The notes below the pieces were generated by a model, which saw only the letters and a program-made list of their open reading frames with translations, did no database searches and was not told the DNA's origin. Shown one piece after another: positions 35,996 through 56,358 of a stretch of DNA of 64,000 bases; position 1 is the first letter of the stretch; the number at the start of each line of letters is the position of its first letter. The DNA comes from Daphnia carinata. Taxonomy: Eukaryota > Arthropoda > Branchiopoda > Diplostraca > Daphniidae. Made by a program: the position numbers and the translations under genes. The stretch spans positions 2,380,017 through 2,444,016 of the forward strand of contig NC_081339.1 in assembly GCF_022539665.2 (NCBI RefSeq), in the 5' to 3' direction.

Positions 35996-38089
35996 ATGGC
36001 CAGTCAGGCTGCTGCTGTATTACGCGTTGTTGAACGCAAACGACAAGAAAAACAGCGGACTACATTAGCAAAAATCCAACAAATTCCACAAAATACTACT
36101 CTGCACGTTTATTCGGATCGCCTCACGCATCAGGTTTAAATTTTTACTGTGTCGATTTCACGAATTATCATTAGTAGACATTAGTCCTTGTCATTCAAAT
36201 CGAGCATGCGCTAAAAAATGAAAGGCGATGATTTTATACAAAGAGGCGCTTGATTGTCATGAAAATGCGCGATATGATTTATCGATAAACCTCTTAACAA
36301 AGTCGCAGGCGCCCATGTACTTTACTATCATCAAACTATTTCTGGCATGTCTTGAAGCAACAGAATAAAAGCTGTCCATGGAAACCTATCGTGGAAATAA
36401 CGTCCTTTTTTATTCACTGCTCATCTGTGTATACGTTCCCGCCCGCAATGACGCGAGCATAGCAAGGATCGATGCCAGCTGTGCTAATTCACGACACCAG
36501 ATGGCCACATAGAGACATCGAGTGTTGTGTTGTCGTGATCAAGCTGAGCTCTTCATTCCCGTTTTGTAGTGTGTAGAACTGATGTGTTTTCAGGAGTTTG
36601 TTTGTCTTACCTTCCAAAATTACGCGAATTCGTCCAAAGCTTGTAGGCCAAGACTTCAAATTTTAAAGGGACCATGGCATCTGGAGTTCACGCTGTCGCA
36701 CTCCGGCTTAAACAGGCAAAAAAGAAGAAATTGTTGCTGGATCAGCAACAGCAACAGCTGGGCTTGAAGCCACCATTGGATAGGGTAACAAGCGTCCGCA
36801 TCGTCGAACCTAACAGATCGGTATATAGAAAATTGAATTTCTTTCACTGTGGTACCTAGACACAAATTATACGTCATTTTGAAAAGCCTCGTGTAACATC
36901 CCACATTTCCCAATAAAACCTGCAATAATGTCGCGTCCCGTTCGCATGTGGGGACTCTCCTTTCCTCCCAGCATCGTCGTCCATGCCTATCACGTTATCG
37001 ATCGAGGCTGATTGAATAAAAAATGAACTTCGTCCCATCTTGATCCAAGGTAAAGCGACAAAGTATCGATCGTTAACCACCTATTCGAAGCCTCTATACA
37101 TCGGATTAGCAGTTTGAGGACTAGCTACGTTAGCTGTAGCAATAACTTTAACGGGTTACCTGGGTTATGGAACATTACAAGAGTTTTCTTTCCTTTATTT
37201 TTGGCAGCCTCGCAGATCGTGTCAAGGATGGGATGTTACTTCGGATCTGTCGGGAACGGAAGGAAGGACCAGCAATGCGGACCACCGACAGATGGCCGAT
37301 AAAGCCTATAAGAAATGGTTAAATAAGCAAAAACTCGCAACTTCACTCAACGCCACAGTGTTCCGAAAAAGCTACATTGCTGCAGGACAATCAAATAATT
37401 TCGATGCGCTTTTATGGTTCGGTTTAACTGTTCTGTTAACTGGCACCATAGTTAGTTTTGTTGGGCTTGGTGAAAAGGGCTTCCGGACCAGCTATTTACG
37501 TCTCATGGGTCCCGTCTTGTGTGGTACTGGTTTGGCAGTTGTCATCATTCGTATTGGAATTTGTTGCGTTAATGGAAGAAAAAAGGCCACCGCCCAATTT
37601 TATATTAGAGACCAATTAGCAAAAGTGGTCACTGTTCAGCAGGCCGTTGCCGTCCGTTCTATCCAATACAAATCTGCAGAGGGACCCCCAGGAATTCCGT
37701 CCATACGAATTGATCCAAGTAAGTAAATCCTTGATGAATGATATGATGATATGATCGTTCCCGAAAACCTGCTTAATGTGCATTTTGATTGGGTAGGTTG
37801 CGATTCTGGTATGATGAAAAGTAGTGTTACGGCTGGCACAGATTTGTCACCAGAAGGAAGTCCGGTGTTATCGGGAGAACATGTCCCCTTAATCGATATT
37901 GAATCGGCCGAACATACGCCTACCCAGAATATGACGACCGCCGTCATTGAAAGCGAGTGGATGTCCAGACCAGCTGATGCAAGTCGTCCAGTTGATTTCG
38001 CTGGAAGTTGGAGAAAATCGCGGGATGCTTCGAACTCAGAGCTGGCGCTAAATCCTTCTTCCCTAGCTAGGCATGAAACTAACAGTTGA
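35996..38089 (+). CDS. Two-pass membrane protein of unknown function, alternative first exons
   Basis: Two candidate first exons, 35996-36133 (46 codons, MASQAAAVLRVVERKRQEKQ) and 36674-36784 (37 codons, MASGVHAVALRLKQAKKKKL), both end in phase 0. They can both splice to 37208-37718 and then 37797-38089, giving 313 or 304 residues. Each first exon is lysine/arginine-rich. The shared part has two membrane segments (DALLWFGLTVLLTGTIVSFVG and MGPVLCGTGLAVVIIRIGIC) separated by a short loop. A soluble C-terminal tail carries an acidic stretch. The layout recalls TMEM200-type proteins, but the resemblance is weak and I do not assign it. The last 94 bases are tandemly duplicated and the stop codon sits at the junction. 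Confidence 0.7.
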
Positions 38090-38178
38090 TTTCGCTGGAA
38101 GTTGGAGAAAATCGCGGGATGCTTCGAACTCAGAGCTGGCGCTGAATCCTTCTTCCCTAGCTAGGCATGAAACTAACA
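37991..38178 (+). repeat. 94-bp tandem duplication over a stop codon
   Basis: A unit beginning GTTGATTTCGCTGGAAG at 37991 is repeated from 38085 with one base difference (GCTAAAT versus GCTGAAT). The first copy is coding; its junction with the second creates AACAGTTGA. The original end, seen after copy two, reads AACAGTTAA. The encoded C-terminus (HETNS, stop) is therefore unchanged. Confidence 0.9.
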
Positions 38179-38448
38179 GTTAATCATGAATTTAACAGCC
38201 TGAAAACGGCCAACTGGATTAAACGCTGAGAAACATGATTCTTGTGGTTATGCACACGTGTGGTGGTGGTTGTTTGTTAAAACCCACAATCACAATGATC
38301 TCGCTTATTATACTCACTTTACATGTCATTTGTTATCTTGCATTCAAGCAAATTACTTGATGTACGTCCATGAATGTGGAAGAAATGTCCTTTTCATACT
38401 TACAAATGCCGAGTTTCGTACAAAAAATCTTTTGCTTTGAACGTTTAT

Positions 38449-38454
38449 CTTTAT
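38449..38454 (-). terminator. Candidate poly(A) signal of the rhodanese gene
   Basis: AATAAA on the minus strand, about 180 bases after the stop codon. Confidence 0.4.
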
Positions 38455-38629
38455 TTCCAGCACCATAAGACAACTAAAATAATAAGAAAAGCAAAGGCAG
38501 TAGTATGGATAGTATGGTTTTGATAACAAACCTGTTGGGCAATGATTAATAAGGCAGAGAAGAATGTTGTGTGTGTGCCATACATATAATTATAAAAGTG
38601 ACACATAGCTGAAGGTGTGATCCAGGTAA

Positions 38630-39174
38630 CTATGGCAGTTGTTCTTTCGTAATAGGTCCACCCTTGGCCTGCCAATCCAGGAAGCTTCCCTTGTAGATCC
38701 TTTACATGATGAATTCTGTTAGAGATAACACTACTTGGTGAATTTATAAAGATTTTACGCCAATGAAGTGTATCCAAGCTTCTCAAGAATTCCAATGGCT
38801 GTTGCAGCCCTACGTCCTGATTTGCAGCCAACCACTACATTTGTGGCATCTTTAGCTGGTTTAGAGAAACCATACTTGGCCAGGAATTCTTCATCTCCTA
38901 AACTAAATGCATTTTCCAATTCTGGCACTGGATTATTACACATAACAGAAAAGAATTAAAAGTATGCTAGTTGGTATGACAGTATAACAAATAAGAATAA
39001 AAAATTGTAAATAGTTGTAACATAATACGTACAGGGAACCACTACACTCCCAATCACTTTTCCATCAGTACGAAGTTCATCTCTATTGCGTACATCTAAA
39101 TAAATAAGGCTATTGTTGTTCAACCCATCGCGGAGCTCTTCAAACTTTACCTCTTTTACCTCCGCAGCGCCCAT
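38630..39174 (-). CDS. Single-domain rhodanese-like sulfurtransferase
   Basis: Three exons (39174-39033, 38927-38759, 38699-38630) give 126 residues, a complete single rhodanese domain. These proteins carry sulfur as a persulfide on the catalytic cysteine. The order is typical: an early LIYLDVRNRDELRTDGKV, then PLPELENAF, the active loop GCKSGRRA with the catalytic Cys, and the ending KGSFLDWQAKGGPITKEQLP. The third exon must start at 38699; an acceptor 16 bases earlier keeps another frame open but loses the conserved ending. It resembles TSTD1/TSTD3-type proteins and arthropod Hsp67B2-like rhodaneses. No targeting peptide is evident, so a cytosolic location is likely. A 65-base repeat lies just upstream of the start. 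Confidence 0.88.
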
Positions 39175-39190
39175 TGCAATTATTAAAAAA

Positions 39191-39255
39191 ATTTCTCCCC
39201 TCTAAAATGCAAAACACTGTGCGGGAACAAATGCCCTTTTTTCGCATTTTAGACT
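39191..39255. repeat. 65-base direct repeat with internal inverted repeat, copy 1
   Basis: Repeated at 39345-39409 (154 bases apart) with almost no change. Within each copy CTAAAATGC and GCATTTTAG form the ends of a potential hairpin. Copy 1 begins 17 bases upstream of the rhodanese start codon, so it lies in that gene's leader or promoter. Confidence 0.8.
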
Positions 39256-39344
39256 GTGTTTTAACGCTGTTAAAAAAACAGAAATTATTAAGTAGTTCAT
39301 GAGACGAAGAATCTTAGACAAGTTTTTGAACGGCGATGGCGAAA

Positions 39345-39409
39345 TTTTCTCCCCTCTAAAATGCAAAACACTGTGCGGGAACAAATGCCCCTTTTTCGCA
39401 TTTTAGACT
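39345..39409. repeat. 65-base direct repeat, copy 2
   Basis: Second copy of the repeat at 39191-39255, carrying the same CTAAAATGC/GCATTTTAG inverted pair. Confidence 0.8.
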
Positions 39410-39826
39410 CTATCACTCGTTTAGTCCGCTCGGATCCATGCTAAACTGTGAAACATGGTTACAAAAATAAAAACGGGATACTAGGCGCGCTTAACGCCAA
39501 ATTATTACAACGCAGGAGCTCACGTATTTAGTTTGTAGTTTTCCTAATTACAGTAGAAAGCCTTAATTTACCGATTGGTTTTGGCAAACCAGGCTAAAAG
39601 CTAAGGTTTTTGCACAGAGTCATAAATGGAGACTTGAACGACTTGTTTCTCTTTGTTTACCGGAAATAAACAGTTATACGTTATCTGATAGATTGTCTAT
39701 TACGTCAATTAGATTTCAGTTGAATGTATAAGGGGTAGGAGATTTCGAAATAATGTCAAACGCGAAGAATTTGTTTCCATCCTTATCACAATGAATCATC
39801 GAGTTGCATGCTCAAATTTCTGGTTA

Positions 39827-45940
<6,114 letters not shown>

Positions 45941-46425
45941 AACAATAATTATTTGATAATTTGATTTGTTTCCGGATCAAAACCATTTAATCGAAAATGG
46001 CAATCGGTTCGAGAGAACGGCAAAAACAGTCGAGTGTAAACAATGCTTCTTACGCGCCATCTATAAAGAGAAACGCAAAATTTTCACGCGTAAGTTCGTG
46101 CAAAATTATGGCAAAGTTAAAAAACGATGTAAACGACAAAAACAATAATGGGCCTGTTCGGATGTTTTTACAAGACTGACTGCTCGGCATTCTTGTTCCT
46201 GCATTTGGCAAATCGTGCTACCGGTATGTGTCATGACAAATTGACCGGCAGACGATCTAGCAGACGCCACGTGTACACAAAAAAAATTTGTCGGACTATC
46301 CGTTGTGGGTGGAAGGCGACTGTCAAAACACTTTGCCAACGTGTCTGGTTCTCAAGAACCAGCTTACCCTGGTCGTACTTTTTGTGACGTTATTGTGTTA
46401 GATTTTAAATGGATCCTAAAAAGCT
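45941..46425. promoter_or_regulatory. Shared divergent promoter region of WDR81 and CANT1
   Basis: Only 485 bases separate the two start codons, so both 5' untranslated regions and promoters must lie here. I see no TATA box that I would trust. The short open frames within are not recognisable. Confidence 0.55.
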
Positions 46426-47959
46426 ATGGTAGAATATAGCAAAGCTACTGTTACCGAACCAGGCTTCGAGACATCCGACAGAATGCAAGACTGGAGACAA
46501 GCTATCCAAATTCCGACTGCTTATCGCATCGGAAATAGTACAGTTCGACTCCAGTATCAATTTGTTATGGGAGTTTTGGCAGTTGGTGTTATAGCCCTGG
46601 TCATGTTTTACAATTCGTTTTCTCACAACAAACCTCATAGCACATACATGCTTGAGAAGCGTATTCCTCCCAGTTATGACAGTGATCATTTTCACAACCA
46701 TAACTTACCTGAGCCTAGATCAAACAGCTACAACTCAACTTATCCCCTATCCACTCCTGTACGAACTGAAAAAGGTGTAAGATACAAAATCGCAATCATA
46801 TCTGATTTGGATATGAATTCAAAGAAAGATGATGAATGGATTAGTTATTTAAAAACAGGTTCACTCTTTGTTGATGTAGAAAACAATAAAGTAAGTTTAT
46901 CCAAATAAATTTTAAAGTTTTATGAGTTCTAATCTATCTAACATTCACAATTCTAGGTGTCTCTGGAATGGGACAAAGATGAGCTTATAACACTTAAATC
47001 TTCTCTTGCTCAAGGAGGAAGAGGGATGGAATTGTCAGAATTAGTAGTCTTTAATGGTGCACTTCTGGGTTTTGATGATAGAACCGGAACCATTTACCAA
47101 ATAGATGTTGCCTCCAAATTCGCATTTCCATGGGTACTTTTGGTCGATGGACATGGACGTGTGGCGAAAGGTAAAAAAAAACGCTTTATAAGACTTCTTC
47201 GCCTTTAGCAACTTAATCTCTGCTTTGTGAATAATTCTAGGATTCAAGAGTGAATGGGCGACTGTAAAAGATCAAACATTGTACGTCGGCGGTCTGGGTA
47301 AAGCCTGGACAACACCGACAGGTGAATTGGTCAATTACCACCCCCAGTACATAAAAAAAATCAGTCCGACAGGTGAGGTATCTCACATCGATTGGCATAC
47401 GCGCTACGAAAAACTGGCAAAAGCAGTAGACATTTCATTCCCGGGTAAATTCAAATTGTCCCTTTTTTTTATCACAAATAATTACAACTTTTTTTTAAAT
47501 TGTTATCCTCAGGCTACATAATTCACGAATCGGCGTCGTGGAGTTCTGTTCACAGGCGATGGTTCTTCCTACCTCGTCGCGAGAGTAAAGATCGTTATGA
47601 CGAGAAGTTGGATGAATCACGAGGAACGAATCTGATGCTCACTGCTGACGAGGAGTTTGGCGACATCAAGGTATTATCCCATTATTCTTATTAGTACAAC
47701 TGGATTCGAATTTATGACTATCTTTTTTTCCCCATTCAATTAGGCTAAAAGGATCGGTGACATCAGCCCAACTCACGGCTTTTCAAGCTTCAAATTTGTG
47801 CCCAATACCCACGACAAGTTGATCGTGGCTCTGAAATCAGAAGAGAACCAAGGTAAAACAGCCTCATACATCATGGCCTTTGACATTGATGGTACGATCC
47901 TCTTACCGGAAACTAAAATTGACGGCGATTTCAAATTTGAGGGTATCGAGTTTATTTAA
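46426..47959 (+). CDS. CANT1: Soluble calcium-activated nucleotidase (apyrase)
   Basis: Five exons (46426-46890, 46957-47170, 47241-47444, 47513-47670, 47744-47959) give 418 residues; human CANT1 has 401. It has a type II membrane anchor at about residues 46-64 ([20 protein letters not shown]), then the apyrase fold: [96 protein letters not shown] and the ending [13 protein letters not shown]. In mammals it sits in the ER/Golgi and hydrolyses UDP and GDP, supporting glycosylation and proteoglycan synthesis. Relatives act as salivary apyrases in blood-feeding insects, but the membrane anchor fits the Golgi type. Head-to-head with WDR81. Confidence 0.96.
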
Positions 47960-50900
47960 TTTTCGACTGCACAGTTTTTCTTCGATTATGTTTTCACTCA
48001 TCCGAGTCATTTTTTTGACGGCCTTTGTTCAATTGTTTTTATCGACATCCTTCCCTTTGTCCTGCCTGAGGTCACTGATTTGACTAGCGTGCAACGTGTC
48101 TCTACATCTCTCTTGCCTTTTTTTTCGTTATTGTTTTTCTTCATTTCCTAGGATGAAATCAAGTGTAAGATATTGTAAAATGGAATACACGCCAAATTAA
48201 CATTTTTCTTTTTATTCCTCCTTGCATTGCCGGTGGGCACGTGCCCTCATGCGGGTCTCTGTTTCACCCCCCAAACTCGAATCATCGAATCCGTTCACGT
48301 ATATTCATTTGTTACACGCTTGAATGCTGATATCCAATTCATTTGCGCAACCTAGAAAATGACTTCGGTCCGGCTCATCGATCTTATGACACGGAAGCAA
48401 TTTACCTCCCAGACCGCCATGTCTTGTTTTTTTTTTTTTTTTTCTGGGTAGATTTGTTTTATTTCTTCGTTTGGTCTTCTCTCATTCAGTTGAATCTGCG
48501 TTTTTGTTGTTGTTGGCTTTTGGACTCTATCCACGTTACTCGTCGCTTATGTGCATGTGTATGTGTAAGTGTATGAAACGGGTTTGCGTGACACGTCCAG
48601 AACATTCTTTGGTTCCCAGCTCTTTCTGCCTGGATGGTCTGCCCTTGCTCCATCCTCTCATTCGCCTCAGAACGTCGGCTGCACAGGTACACAGAATGAA
48701 CATGAACAAGAGTCTACTCACGGAATGGCTAGCAAAAAAAAAAGGAAATGAACCGAAAAATCGATACCGTGAGTCTCTCAGCCAAATGGTATTGACAATT
48801 CATTCGCAAATGGCTTTCACCCTTGTCTCTTATTCTTCATGCTGATTTTTTCCGGCTAAATGAAAGGCATAATACACATATAGAAATGACATTACGTTTT
48901 ATCTGATTTTTGCTTTCATTTTTTTTTTAGGGAGGAAGAGGCAACTAATCGGAATTTGATGGGAAGGAAAGCACCTGCCATTCGGGAAAAAAGGATGAGC
49001 AACCAATAGATAGATACGTGCAAGGGGTCCTGGCACCCTGGACAATGTATGATGACCAACAGTCATTTGGACCATCCCCATCTGGTCGGATTCCCTCATC
49101 AATTTTTCTCGTTTCGCTATTTTTTATTTATAATTTTTTTTTTCTAGCGGATGATTTCCGTCTGTTAAGCGAAGCATCAAATTTTCACACGTATGCAGTG
49201 TTTGAATGAATTAAGTATCGCTATTTAAATAGGTAAGATGTTTTTTTTTGTGTGTGTTTTTTAAACGATGATGACTGTGCTGTGTTATCGTGTCGAAATC
49301 AAATGCGACTGACATGTCAGGTCTTTTGTCAGTTCCGGGGTTTTATTTTTAAAATTGCGCAGCAAATTGCATGTCGCTTTCTGGAAAGAAAGCTACGCGC
49401 AAACACGGTTTAAAGTTTGCCTGTTATTGATCGGGCACTTGCGGACGTCTAGGTTAACCGCAGGGTGGTCTCAAAGAATATTCGCAGAAAAAAAGAAAGA
49501 AGTTCATGGGAGAAAGAAACAAAACAAAAATATTATTATGAATAATATAATGACACTCAATTCGTCCGTGTAAGTTTAAGTCTTAGCTACAGTTCAATAT
49601 GCTTTGTTTTTTGCTTGAACTCGATGATTGCACCATTCAATTTTGAAAATAGGCGATAATGCACAACCAACTTAATTTTGATGCAACCAACGTTTGCGTA
49701 CGTATCTGAATCCATAATCGAATTTGAAAATTAAAACACTAGTTTGAAATGCTAAAGTATTTTGTTTTATATATATATAGGAATAAAATATCATTTCCGG
49801 GCTGCTGATAATTTGAACAGACAAACATTAACACAGCCAACAAAAGCTACAGAAAAAAAAAGAAAAGGGAAAAATCCGAAATACTGCAGATGCGTTTTCT
49901 CTCGTAGCTTCTACTACTATTATGTCGATTGCTCTTATAATGTGGCCCCAACGGGTCCCGGTTATGTCGATGCGCATCCGCCGTCGGCTGCCACCGCGCA
50001 GCTCGGGCAAAGCACCTGGCCCCCTTCGTTTTTTTTTTTTCTTCTTTTGATTCAGTATTCTAAATTCTTCCTGCCAGTTTCCTATTGGTGCATCTGTCTG
50101 TCTCCCCCCACCACCTTGCGCTCGCCCTCAGCCAATGTAGGGTTGTCTCGTGATGGAACACGCAGAACAGTAGGCAGGCTTTATACGCACCATCTCGTTA
50201 CAATGCACATGATGGCAATGAACAGAGAAAACGATAAAAGTGGCTAAGAGAACGAGCATTATAAACACACACAAAACGTACACATGTTATTATCGTCTTC
50301 CGGTGTTCCTTTTTTTGTTTGTCTGTTCTGATTTGCATACGAGACGTGCATTGCCCATTGATCATTGGAGACGTAAATCAACTGTCTTTCACAAATAATT
50401 TGCCTACGTCAGTTGATGTAATCTCAATCACAGAAGGTAGAATGACAATTAAAAATTCAGAGAGCCTAAAAGCTGCTCAGGCCAAACATTGAAAAGATCA
50501 ATTTTCAAATGTCCTCTGTATATCTGTAAAGTTAAATCAAACGGTATGACCACATGGCTTTATTTCACGATCGCATACCGAACGTCGAGCCACGTGAACG
50601 ATTGCACACACAAGACGGGGAAGAAAAACTGCAAAAAGGATTGCTGCGTCATTGTCGAAGACTCACGAAAAAAAAAAGAGGAACAAAGAAATGAAAGAAT
50701 ATTAGTAGGTAAAAAAGGAAAGAAGAGGGGGGTCGATGTGCGAGCAGAGCATGTGCAGGTTGCGAGCTGCTGGCTGGTAGTATGTCGCCTATCGTGGCAA
50801 GCAGCTGCTCGCTGTGGATAAGCCAACGAGAAAACCTCCTACTTTTACCTTATACTTATATATGCTAGACATGTACATTCGATTCACCTTGTTCTTGATG

Positions 50901-52598
50901 TGCCACCCACCTATACAACGGTTTACATCCACCCGGTGCACTGTTCCACCTGAATTGCTGCTGCTGGAGAGGACGGGGGAGGTGGATAAAGAAAAAGAGA
51001 GAAAGAGGAAAAGGAAAACAAAAAAAAAAAGGGACACGAAAAGAGCGACGCGCGTACTGCCCAGACTCGCACACATTTCCGGCCGTCCGTCCGAGTTAGT
51101 TGTCATCGTGAGTTCGTCGTCCACGCGTCTTATTTCTCAATTCGTTTTGACAAAAATCTTCGGGAAAGAAAAAAAAAAACTGCTGCTGGATGATCTAATC
51201 TGATCCAATTTTGAAGTGTTTCAAAAGTGCGACATCATCGGATGGGTTTGTGAAACATTTGACAATCGTGTTTTGACGCAAAAGGATGGTGAAATGCTAA
51301 CCGAAGAGCTGGACATTGCGCGAGTCATGTGGCGTGCCTTCTAAACGTTCTTTGACCAATAACAATTTGTTTGATCATCGTAATTTTCATTTCGCATCGC
51401 TTTAAATTAAATTTTGGACTTAATAAAACAACGAACTGTTCGAGTGCTCGTGTCTCTCCAATTTTTCATCCCGGTCGCTGTCAAGTGTCATCCATTGATG
51501 TTTCCCTAACGGTATGTCGTTTATCACCCCGTTCGTCATTAGACTCGTAGTTATGGATTGCGTTCACTGTTAAAGTCAATCGGGAAAATGAGCCCAACAA
51601 ACAAAAAAGTGTAATTCAAAAATGACCTTTCATTTTGATTGCAATGCGTGCAAGCCCAGGGCACGTTACCTGATTCACCTGAAAGTAGATAGCGTATAGA
51701 TAAAGTCTTGTTTTGAGGATAACACAACGCTGCAGAAGTTGTGCCAAGGGTACGATTTGATGGGGATCGGGGTTCACATGCGAGGTGTTTCGTCAGAGAG
51801 CGTGCGGGGGTGGTTTTCACGTACACAAGAGACTATAGCTTTAGATGGACATTAACGGCGAGAGAGGAAAAAAAACAGGGGGGGGGGGGGCCAACAGAAG
51901 CATCATTCAACCGTTGATGGGAATTACCTGACCGGACATTTCCCATGCGAACGTTTTTTTTTATCTCCCTTTTCTATATTATTTTTCACTCTCTCCCCTT
52001 TTGTATTCGTCACCTTAGAAAAAAAAACGTTTCCCCTCCATTGCTATTGCAGTGGGGGTGTGATGCTTGCGCAATATTAGTTACGGATCGGCGTTATGTG
52101 CAGTTAAACAATAAACAAAACAAAAAAATTGGAAAAAAAAAAGATATTATATTGTATCATCACATTACTTTCAGAAAATTATAGTTCCATCTTTTCGTGT
52201 ACTTCCGTGACCCTTTCTTTGTCTGTGTGTGTGTGTGTTTTGTTTCGTTATTATGCTCGTGTTTCAATGGTGCGCTCGCTACCGGCACGCGCCTTCGGGA
52301 CGACGTTCTTTTGTTTCCTTTTTTTGCGTAACCGCCTCACCCCCACCCGCCTCTACGTAATCCGTGTGTTAGCCTACCTGTACTCATAAACCTCTTCCTT
52401 GTGAAGGGTTAACATTTTTACCCTTTAGTGTTACAATTTCATGTAAATGAAGATCCACATTGCGAAATTCATTATTCAATTTTTGTTTTTGAATTCTTTC
52501 CACCTGATTAGGTAACCACATTCGTCGAATTCCGTCCTTAAACAAAGAGCCTTCTTTTCTAAACGAATAAAACCCATTAATAAAATTTAAAAAACATC
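47960..52598. other. Gene-poor region between CANT1 and FOXJ1
   Basis: The first 200 bases are probably CANT1 3' untranslated sequence. The rest has no coding region I can support. It contains T and A runs and a 13-base G run at 51878-51890. It presumably holds the FOXJ1 promoter and any noncoding first exon, but I cannot place them. Confidence 0.5.
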
Positions 52599-55050
<2,452 letters not shown>

Positions 55051-56319
55051 AAGGCATATATAAACGCAAGTAGGCCGTAATGGTATGAGTCTGAAAATGT
55101 TGTTTATCAACTGTAAATTTGTAACGTATTATTAATTTCAATTGAACTCAATTACAATAAGAACATGATGTGCATAATTAAATGCCAATTTTCTTTGAAT
55201 CTGTACGTCAGCTGACGTGTGCTGTGATCCAGCACTAGACACGCAATGTCATCCACTGAATAGCCGTCCTTGTAGCGCGCACACACACACACACACACAA
55301 TGTATTTGGCAGATGTGATTCTTTCATAATGCAGCCCGATTCTTTGATCCGTCCAATGGCCGTGTAGCAACTGCTGTTCAAAATGAAGAATAGCAAAAGC
55401 GCAGGCACAACCTTCGTAACATAAGGATGATGTAAAAATATATTTGTGTACCATCACATAGCCCCTCTATTTTAAGAACGATTAAACATGCCTACCTTTT
55501 TTTTTTAATTGGATGTCGCAGTCTAACCTTTCGATGCGTCTTTGGAACGACTTGTAATTGTAAAACTATAACCTGTTTTTTTTTGGATTCGTCTAGTCCC
55601 CAAAGTGCTAATCAATTTGTGCTCGTTTTGAAACGTCATTTATTATTAAATTTTTGTTTTTGCCCATCGTGACTGATTCTTAGAGGATGAATTGGCCATT
55701 TTCAAATAGCCATGTCCCTTACATATGAACCTCCTGATGAACCGATGCTCTTTCTAAACAGCCAATCATATACACATAGTAAATTAAACTTTTTCAGAAG
55801 TATTTTATTGCTCGAAAATAAATGTCAATAGTTTAGTTTTCTGAGGCTTTTGGCGATGTTCCCTAACTAAAGTAACGCATGAAAACCATAAAATCATTTT
55901 TTTAAAATCTTTCAACCTATTCTTTTGGCTCAAGCAGCCCGCAAAACTGTTATACATATATTTTGTATATAATATACCACAATAAAAAATTCCCGTTTGA
56001 GTCAAACCCTTCCCAACATATATATTTTGATGAGCCATCCACCTCTATAGATAGGGTAGAATCATCTAGTCTATCCATATACTTTCAGATAACAATAAAT
56101 ATAACATCACGAATGAGTGGCCGAAAAATTAGCGTCGCATTGAATATTCCAATATTTAACCTCCAATCTTGTCTTTTGTCTATGACTATGTACACGTGAT
56201 GAATGTATCCGTACTTTGATGGCAAATGAACCTTGGCCATGTCATTTTGTATCACAATGTTCAAATCCCTTTCTCCAAAACTAAAACTGATGTCCCCGAA
56301 TAAAAACATAAACCTATTA

Positions 56320-56358
<39 letters not shown>

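Noticed and set aside
38451-38831. A longer minus-strand frame that would extend the rhodanese protein with a hydrophobic tail
   Set aside because: Splicing to 38699 instead restores the conserved family ending KGSFLDWQAKGGPITKEQLP, so the longer frame is a shadow.
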